Below, one piece after another: positions 57,447 to 64,000 of a DNA stretch of 64,000 nt. The notes under the pieces are model-generated. The model saw nothing but the letters and a program-made list of their open reading frames with translations, was not told the origin of the DNA and ran no database searches. Origin of the DNA: Globisporangium splendens (lineage: Eukaryota > Oomycota > Peronosporomycetes > Pythiales > Pythiaceae); assembly GCA_006386115.1 (NCBI GenBank), contig VFIW01000097.1:62001-126000 (forward strand), written 5' to 3'. The number at the start of each line of letters is the position of its first letter. The stretch's first letter is position 1. The translations under genes and the position numbers were made by a program.

Positions 57447-58681
57447 GTTTTCTTTTGAGGGAGGTGGTACGTTCTTGAGGAGAAGTGTTTGTTGTGGTCG
57501 CTGGTAAATTCAGGAATGAGCTCCTTAGGTGAGGCCGATGGGTGGCAAACAGGTAGCAAGAGGAGCAAGATGTTCGGACATGTCGCGTCTATGCGAGGTT
57601 TCTCTCTATCGTAGGTGACCTGTCGTATCCAGTTTGTCGAGTTCTCTCTATTTGAAGTTGTCGAGCAGAACAATAGACAGACTATTCATCTGTGCAATGT
57701 GGTCAGTAGACGGTCGATCTATCGCAGGCTGACATGGCAGCGTGTAGAGATCGAAGCGAACATCGCACTAGATTTGGGCAAATCGTACCCAATCCGTGCC
57801 AGCAGATTATGGATGGATTAAGATTATCCCATCAAAATCAGTAATCTATTCCCTTTTCGTGAGCCTGCAAATTAGCAGTATACTGAATTAAGCATGAATT
57901 TGAAAGGCGATTAGGATAGCAATATCGAGTGTTCGGTTGATAGACTTGTATGGTCCAATCAGAGGAGAAAGGACACGTGTGCGTCCAATTGTACCGCTAT
58001 AGACAAGTACGTCAGCTCAGCATTGTTCTTGCGCACGTAGCAATGTCTCCAGCTCTACGTTTGCAAAGCGGCTACAGTGCATTGCGAATTTGGAATCTGG
58101 AAGACGGACGAGCAAAGCGAAGCAGAGAGAAGGAGAAAAAAATGGACAGACAGGTAGGCAGGTACAGGACGAGAATGGTGAAGTCTATGCAGTTTAAGCT
58201 AAATCACCAAGCGTACTCATATACAATTCGTATACCTTGAATCCTCCGTGGAAAGCGCGTTAAAGAGATCAATGGCGTAAATGCATAGGAGAGGGTTCGT
58301 AGACTCGAGGTTGTTGGCCAAACAAACGGCACATTGCACACGAAAGCCATGTGACAAAACAAGATAGCAAGCTGACACGAAAGGGACTTTTCGTACAAGG
58401 TGTCAGTTTAGTGAAGTATCCGAGCGAACGGGACAAGCAAGAGAAAGAAAGAAAGCAGTCTTTTGATGTGCAGCTGCTGAGCCAACCAGCACACAAAGTG
58501 TCGGCTGAACACACATCATCACGAGGATGCAGATGCAGACATTTCATATAACGAGTCTATTTTAGGTATTAGTAGTCGACATCTCGTTTCGCAGTGCCAC
58601 CACTATAACATCTCGCAGTAGCTCGCCTAGAGAACACTCAAAGCGAGACAGCAGCACAAAGCGTATTTCTCAACAAACAGT
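57447..58681. other. Intergenic of repeat unit 1
   Basis: Holds the copy 1 promoter and a conserved distal block near 57960-58140 (gagaaaggacacgtgtg, then gacaagtacgtcag) that recurs near 60765 and 62205. It ends in the 3' flank of copy 2. No gene is supported. Confidence 0.5.
57506..57521 (-). promoter_or_regulatory. Oomycete Inr + FPR, copy 1
   Basis: On the minus strand this reads GCTCATTCCTGAATTT, a complete oomycete initiator with flanking promoter region, 60 bases before the ATG at 57446. Confidence 0.75.
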
Positions 58682-59029
58682 CTACATGAAGTAGGTGGCG
58701 GCGGCAGCAGTCACGGCCACAGTGGCGGTCGCAGCGACAGTAGCGGCACCCGAGGCTGGCGTTGGCGTTGGCACCGACGAGGTCTTGGACGAGGTGGTTT
58801 TGTCGCTCTTGGACGAACCGGCTTCGCTGGTGGTGTCCGAGCTCGAGGCTTTGCTCATGTCTGCGGTGGCGCCGGTCGATCCGGTGGAGACGGCGGCATC
58901 AACGGCAGCGGATCCTTCAGTCGAGCCAGTGGTGGCGACGGCAGCAAGTCCAGCCGAGCCGGCAGTGGAGTCCTGTGCAGTGACGGCGACGACGGCGATG
59001 GCAGCGAGGAGGAGCGAGAAGACCTTCAT
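58682..59029 (-). CDS. Small secreted Ser/Thr/Ala-rich protein, copy 2
   Basis: Same architecture as copy 1: signal peptide, 70-residue Ser/Thr/Ala region and GPI-like hydrophobic end. The protein is identical to copy 3. By eye the DNA from 58548 to 59049 is identical to 61241-61742, including the 3' flank, so exchange between the copies is recent. Its 5' flank has a deletion and a separate 1.2-kb insertion relative to the other units. Confidence 0.75.
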   Translation of the reverse strand: MKVFSLLLAAIAVVAVTAQDSTAGSAGLAAVATTGSTEGSAAVDAAVSTGSTGATADMSKASSSDTTSEAGSSKSDKTTSSKTSSVPTPTPASGAATVAATATVAVTAAAATYFM

Positions 59030-61374
59030 GTTTTCTTTTGAGGGAGGTGGTACGTTCTTGAGGAGAAGTGTTTGTTGTGGTCGCTGGTAAATTCAGGAAT
59101 GAGCTCCTTAGGTGAGGCCGATGGGTGGCAAGCAGTTGGGGCACGTTGTGTCTATGCGAGGTTTCTCTCTATCGTAGGTAACGTACCTGGTTGATGCTAT
59201 CTCGGTATTACTTAAAGTTGCCAAACACAACGATAGGGAGACTAACCATTCTGGCTGTTGAAGTCGTCAGTGGCTGGTTGATCGATCGCAGTCGCACATG
59301 ACAGACTTCTCATACTCTCTTGCAGAACAAACCCTAGAAAAAATGTACTATCCTATCTACCGGGAAACGCCTTCCGCATGCGTTTGCAGCCCGTTCCTGG
59401 TCGCTGAGACCAAAAGATCTGATTTTGCCTGGTTGTGTGTGGAGAAGCAAACACATGGATAATTGTTCATTGAAACCGTTTCTTTGTTGTTCTCAAGAGC
59501 TTACAATGACTGCATATACTGAATTAAGCTAATAACGGAGCTGCGTGCAAAGTGCCCGATTTGTTCGACTGCATGGTCTGCCGTGTCGCCTCTTTCTTTA
59601 TCCACACAGTTTATCCAGACATAAACCCAGACTGACATGTTTTCTATCACTTTTCAATTGAAAACTGTAGTGCAGGAAACGACATCCTTGTGCAACTTTG
59701 TCTGAAGAATTGCTATCAAGCTCAATATGTGATAGAAAGGTTGAGAATGCACCTGCATTCATATTTCGCACGAAACCGTGAATCTGCATAGTAGTAGCAT
59801 ACCAGTAGGCTGACTGCAATTGCTAATATTCTTGAAGTGTTCCGCGCACTGCAGTCTTGACAATTACCCAAGCGTCAGCCCAACCGATTTGCAGCAGGTA
59901 ACTTACTCGCTGCAAATTGGTCACCTGAGGTAACGTTGGTGGACACACACGGCATTCGTCACCACCACGTATTACTGATGCAAGGCTACAGCAGCGTCGC
60001 TATAACCACTCCACTGTCAGACGTCGAACGACACAAAATGGATCTTTCGTGACAAAAAGTATACAACAGCCTTCCTTTTAAACGAGTATCCAAACGCAGA
60101 GAAAATACACGACCGGAAATCGTAATAGAAGAGAAGCTGGCATTTGACTCTAGCCTTCGCAATGGACCGTGTGCGTAGGGTAGGCTAAAGGTGTTATCCA
60201 CACAGTCAGTCAATTCGCCAATTTTGTGAAGAAAGAAGGAAGTGTTGAACTGTAGTGCAAGCGAGCTCAAGTCAGTTGACAGTAGAGATTGGTCTGGGAC
60301 AGCAGAGCATCGAGGGCACTACTAGACAGCCCAAACAGGATTATATTCGCGCATGTCGTACGAAGCCTTATAGAATCTAAGACCAACGTCACCTCTGCTC
60401 TCCTGGTCTAAAGCACCAAGTCTGCACGTATCATGGCGAACGCGTCACGAGCGCCCAGACGAGTAGGGGGAGTCCGCGGATTTGAATGCATGAGACGTCT
60501 TGACTAGAATGGTTTCAGAGGGTGTTACGAGGGCGAGGTCAACAGCATAATGAATCGCGAGAATTCCCATCATTAGGCGAAGGGGTGAAAAGCCACAGAA
60601 CCTGGTTGAAGTTAGTCAACTTGGAAAGCAAGGTAGTCTGGTAACACAGGGGTTTCCCCCTGACAATTTGGCGGCTCAACTATCCCAGCCCATGCGAAGC
60701 CTAGTTTTTTCAAGTGGCAACAAACCGAATACAGGTTGTATGCATGTAAAGAGGTTTTATTGTAGCGTGCAGGAGAAAGGGCACTCCTGTGTCAAATTGC
60801 ACAGCTCTACAGGCAAGACGTCAGCGCACCATTAGCCTGGCGTAAGTAGCAGCGTCTCTGGCGCATCGAAATGGATCTGGACGACGATAGACGAGCGAAC
60901 GAAGAGAAAGCTGTAGTTTGCATTGTTGTCTGGTGCTTTGGTTTGGGGAAGGAGTTCGTGCGGATTTCGCCAATCGTATTGTGCTGCAAGTGTGATCGAG
61001 AGACAGAAGCAGAGAACAATAACCAAAAAGATTGAGCGCTGTTCTAACTAGATTGCACAAAAGGTAGTGCCCGTAAGCACAAAGGAGGGTGATCAAATGT
61101 CTATCAAACAAGAACAAATCTACGCTATCTATAATAGCGAGGTATTTCTTCTACTATTTTAGTCTAATTGGCAACTAAGTCAACAAAAGCAAGAGTGAAG
61201 AAATTTCAGTGCGAAAGAATCACAAACAGATGTGGGTCACATAACGAGTCTATTTTAGGTATTAGTAGTCGACATCTCGTTTCGCAGTGCCACCACTATA
61301 ACATCTCGCAGTAGCTCGCCTAGAGAACACTCAAAGCGAGACAGCAGCACAAAGCGTATTTCTCAACAAACAGT
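59030..61374. other. Intergenic of repeat unit 2 with a 1.2-kb insertion
   Basis: Homologous to the copy 1 upstream region until about 59530 (shared tatactgaattaagc), then again from about 60740. The DNA between is absent from units 1 and 3 and is best explained as an insertion. It has no clear inverted ends and no recognised coding sequence; a minus frame at 59986-60270 (94 codons) is open but unassigned. Confidence 0.5.
59089..59104 (-). promoter_or_regulatory. Oomycete Inr + FPR, copy 2
   Basis: Identical GCTCATTCCTGAATTT on the minus strand, 60 bases before the ATG at 59029. Confidence 0.75.
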
Positions 61375-61722
61375 CTACATGAAGTAGGTGGCGGCGGCAG
61401 CAGTCACGGCCACAGTGGCGGTCGCAGCGACAGTAGCGGCACCCGAGGCTGGCGTTGGCGTTGGCACCGACGAGGTCTTGGACGAGGTGGTTTTGTCGCT
61501 CTTGGACGAACCGGCTTCGCTGGTGGTGTCCGAGCTCGAGGCTTTGCTCATGTCTGCGGTGGCGCCGGTCGATCCGGTGGAGACGGCGGCATCAACGGCA
61601 GCGGATCCTTCAGTCGAGCCAGTGGTGGCGACGGCAGCAAGTCCAGCCGAGCCGGCAGTGGAGTCCTGTGCAGTGACGGCGACGACGGCGATGGCAGCGA
61701 GGAGGAGCGAGAAGACCTTCAT
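61375..61722 (-). CDS. Small secreted Ser/Thr/Ala-rich protein, copy 3
   Basis: Protein identical to copy 2. The leader differs by an extra GGTGGT (61740-61750 zone), a short repeat expansion. Upstream of the initiator the sequence follows copy 1 (ggcaaacaggtagcaag), not copy 2, so this unit is a mosaic: coding and 3' parts match copy 2, distal promoter matches copy 1. Confidence 0.75.
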   Translation of the reverse strand: MKVFSLLLAAIAVVAVTAQDSTAGSAGLAAVATTGSTEGSAAVDAAVSTGSTGATADMSKASSSDTTSEAGSSKSDKTTSSKTSSVPTPTPASGAATVAATATVAVTAAAATYFM

Positions 61723-62423
61723 GTTTTCTTTTGAGGGAGGTGGTGGTGGTACGTTCTTGAGGAGAAGTGTTTGTTGTGGTCGCTGGTAAATTCAGGAATG
61801 AGCTCCTTAGGCGAGGTCGATGGGTGGCAAACAGGTAGCAAGAGGAGCAAGATGTTCGGACATGTCGCGTCTATGCGAGGTTTCTCTCTATCGTAGGTAA
61901 CCTGCCGTATCCAGTTTGTCGAGCTCTTCCTGCTTGAAGCTGAAACCCAAGTGAAACATGTACTGTCCTATCTACCATGGCAGCGAACGCATTTGTGCCT
62001 GCTCTCTGTCAAAAGATACGATTGTTAGGTCGCGTGCACCAAACGTAAACCAGAAAATAGATTGAGATCATATCATCAAAAACAGTAGTCTTTGTCAGAC
62101 GTTCTAGTTAAAGCAACAATTGTGTAATTGTATAAGTTACTGTCTTACATATGTGGTTAGGTAAACAAAACCGAGTGTTCGGTTTGGTAGACTGTATGGT
62201 GCGTTCAAGAGGAAAAGGCGCTCGCACGTCCAATCGCACAGCTCCAACAAGTACGTCACTCTCACAATGTGTCTCCAGCTCTATCATCACACGTTTGCAA
62301 TGGCGGTTGTGCATTGCAAGAGAGAGAAAGATAAGGGGGACAGACAGATATTGCACGTGGCCAGCAGCGTGCGACAAAAACAACAAACCATACAATTGCA
62401 TTGGTTTGATAGACAAGCAAGAT
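61723..62423. other. Intergenic of repeat unit 3
   Basis: Copy 3 promoter followed by the conserved distal block near 62205-62330 (gtacgtcac, tgtctccagctc). The distal block marks the outer end of the repeat unit. Confidence 0.45.
61788..61803 (-). promoter_or_regulatory. Oomycete Inr + FPR, copy 3
   Basis: Same minus-strand motif as the other copies, 66 bases before the ATG at 61722 because of the GGTGGT insertion. Confidence 0.75.
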
Positions 62424-62981
62424 TCAAGCAAAAAAGAAAAAAGCAACGACACATGCAGCGACCAACGCGCACGCCAGTACGCACAAAACGCATGTCTGCA
62501 AGAGCCAAACGGGACAGTCGATAGAGGAGATATAGAAGGCAGCGACCACCGTCAAGGCTCCAACCGCGACGCTTGTGAGACCCGCGAGAGCGTGATGCGA
62601 CGCATCGGAGCGCTTCTTCGAGGCTGGGGACGGGGAAGGACTCGACCCGGAGCCGTCACTTTCATCATTGTCCATCGGTTTCTTCTTCTTATCACTCTCT
62701 GCAATCGTAGACGCACCAGAGCCCAAGCCACTCGGCATTGCGTCCGTGTCATCAGCATTCGCGTTGACTGCGGTGGTGCTGTTTGTGGCGGCGCAGCAGT
62801 TGGCTTCACTGGCGTTGGGTTTGGGTTTGCTCTGGTGACTGAGTTGTTGGATTTGGTGCAGCTGGAGCTGCGGTGTTCGGGGAAAAGTCGCAGGTGCGTT
62901 TGCTGGCTGCGCAGTCGTACCTTCAGCCAAGACAGCGCAGAAAGCAAGAGCAGCTGCAAAAATTCAGCTGATGGTCTTCAT
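62424..62981 (-). pseudogene. Secreted Thr/Ser/Ala-rich protein gene with stop in signal peptide
   Basis: From the ATG at 62981 the frame reads MKTIS, TGA (62966-62964), then IFAAALAFCAVLAEGTTAQP and about 160 further residues. Ignoring the TGA gives a normal signal peptide and a 185-residue protein: Ala/Pro/Thr region with two cysteines, Asn/Thr-rich part, Lys/Asp/Ser-rich linker and a C-terminal hydrophobic region (LAGLTSVAVGALTVVAAF), the same plan as the three small genes next to it. No ATG lies between the TGA and the hydrophobic core. A single substitution (for example TGG to TGA) would explain it; an unrecognised upstream exon or a sequencing error are alternatives. Confidence 0.55.
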
Positions 62982-64000
62982 GCTTGTAGGGCTCGAGTCA
63001 CAGGTACATGGCGGTTTGGATCGTTTGTCCTTCACAGCGTGAACACCACAACGGCAATGGAAAGCAGGCGTATTTTCACGGACGTGAAGGGCAAGCGTGG
63101 AGGAGATTTCACCAAAATTCACAAAGTCCTTGCAATTTTCCTTGCTGTTGCACTCGGAGCATTTGTGAGCATTTTCACAGTACGGGGCTCCAAATTTCGT
63201 GCCGAGATGACAACCCATCGCTCGCATCAACCACGAAGCCATCATTCGTGGCGAAATTGGTGGGATGGCTCTCTTTGGTGACTAAATTCAGTACCTAGGG
63301 GGATCTTCAACATCGCACTTCCAACAATGTCGGCTGTCTGTGAAGTTGCTTCCACTGAAAGCACATCGCGATCCCCTCACTCCACAAGTTTATTTCTTGC
63401 GAATAACAATTATGGGTTATCTGCATAGGGTTCGGGTTTTCAGCTTTTTTGGTGTCTTTATAGAGAGGGACAATGTCCGTGTGGAAAGAAAGACACAAGA
63501 CGAGTAAACATCCAGTGTTTTTATACTCTGATAAATAAATAACAGTTTTGAACACTCGTCAATTTTGAGATTTTGGAACTGCAATAAACGTTCGATTTTG
63601 TGTTCATTGATGGAAATGGAAACTCATGCACAGCGTGCGACACACGATCTCTGTTCGCTCACTGAATTCCAAAACGCACAAATCTCTCAATGTGCGTTGT
63701 GTAGTAAGTGTCATATTGCCATGCTGTTCTCTTTCGCCAAGCGCGGCACACGTAAGTGTCGAAAACCCTCGTGGTTAATCATGCGTATGTCCATGTTCAT
63801 ATGTGCATTCGGCAACAAGTTGCAGCAACGAGGACACAAATTGGCAAAGATACTCGAGATGCAGCAGTCAACAAAGCTGTCCATACAGCAGGATCTCTGT
63901 GGCCAGGACTGCAATTAATCCAATGGAGCGAATTACACAACATCCCAGGGATTACTGCTTATACGGTCCAGACTCTTCTCCGGCTGAAAGCCAACCGACT
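62982..64000. other. Right-hand edge, no supported gene
   Basis: A minus frame open from 63245 into the MKTIS codons is Cys-rich (CHLGTKFGAPYC, CSECNSKENC) but lacks a signal peptide or homologue, so it is not called. A plus frame at 63565-63918 has no recognised domain and may be part of a gene beyond the window. Confidence 0.35.

Noticed and set aside
57112..57507. 131-codon plus-strand frame opposite each of the three small secreted genes
   Set aside because: Conserved only because the sense genes are recent duplicates; it is Ala/Val-rich complement of Ser/Thr codons and has no promoter.
62151..63281. 376-codon plus-strand frame
   Set aside because: Low-complexity Arg/Thr/Cys-rich sequence opposite a frame with a signal peptide plan; no domain.
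1..64000. CRISPR arrays, rRNA and tRNA genes, RxLR effector motifs
   Set aside because: No regularly spaced repeats, no recognisable RNA genes and no secreted frame with an RxLR motif at the right distance were seen; a weak tRNA could be missed without a covariance search.

Overview
The window looks like nuclear DNA from an oomycete (Peronosporales sensu lato, Pythium or Phytophthora type; genus not resolved). The evidence is an elicitin-like protein with C-x21-C-x23-C-x4-C-x14-C-x19-C spacing, oxalate/formate-antiporter-type MFS genes in tandem, short GT-AG introns of about 45-140 nt, and oomycete-type initiator promoters (TCATTCC followed by CAATTT) at several genes. It is eukaryotic: there is no operon, CRISPR array or ribosomal RNA, and I found no convincing tRNA.

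Layout. 0-20 kb: five minus-strand members of an unrecognised, fast-diverging family (N-terminal helical region with a motif like ILARV, basic/Ser-rich linker, C-terminal helical region). They are interleaved with conserved genes: a metallo-beta-lactamase-fold hydrolase, an LTA-synthase-like sulfatase, the TFIIH/CAK subunit MAT1, a SKI2-type exosome helicase and a secreted Cys-rich protein. Two of the five family members share a 926-bp, 99.8% identical tract although their flanks have diverged. 20-33 kb: one very large gene for a KICSTOR-type SZT2 protein (about 4,090 aa, last exon 11.6 kb). 33-39 kb: a triple-PDZ-like protein, a CENPB-HTH protein, a membrane RING-H2 protein, an intron-rich LRR protein and an elicitin-like protein. 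39.5-49 kb: gene-poor DNA around two tandem OFA-family MFS transporters. 49-53 kb: a receptor-like LRR pseudokinase. 54.5-56.6 kb: a glutamate-dehydrogenase homologue lacking the catalytic residues. 57-63 kb: a tandem triplication of a small Ser/Thr/Ala-rich secreted protein plus a related-looking gene with a stop codon in its signal peptide.

Multiplying out exon joins gives intact frames for MAT1, SKI2, SZT2, RING-H2, three of the family genes, the LRR pseudokinase and the GDH homologue. These models came from reading splice signals and protein alignments by eye; no transcript or database search was available. Several annotated proteins would act in known core processes (MAT1 in CDK activation and TFIIH, SKI2 in cytoplasmic 3'-5' mRNA decay, SZT2 in nutrient signalling to TORC1). 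The secreted, transporter and receptor-like genes fit a host- or environment-facing accessory region. The strongest candidates for undescribed biology are the catalytically degenerate GDH, the interleaved paralogue family with its near-identical tract, and the receptor-like pseudokinase.
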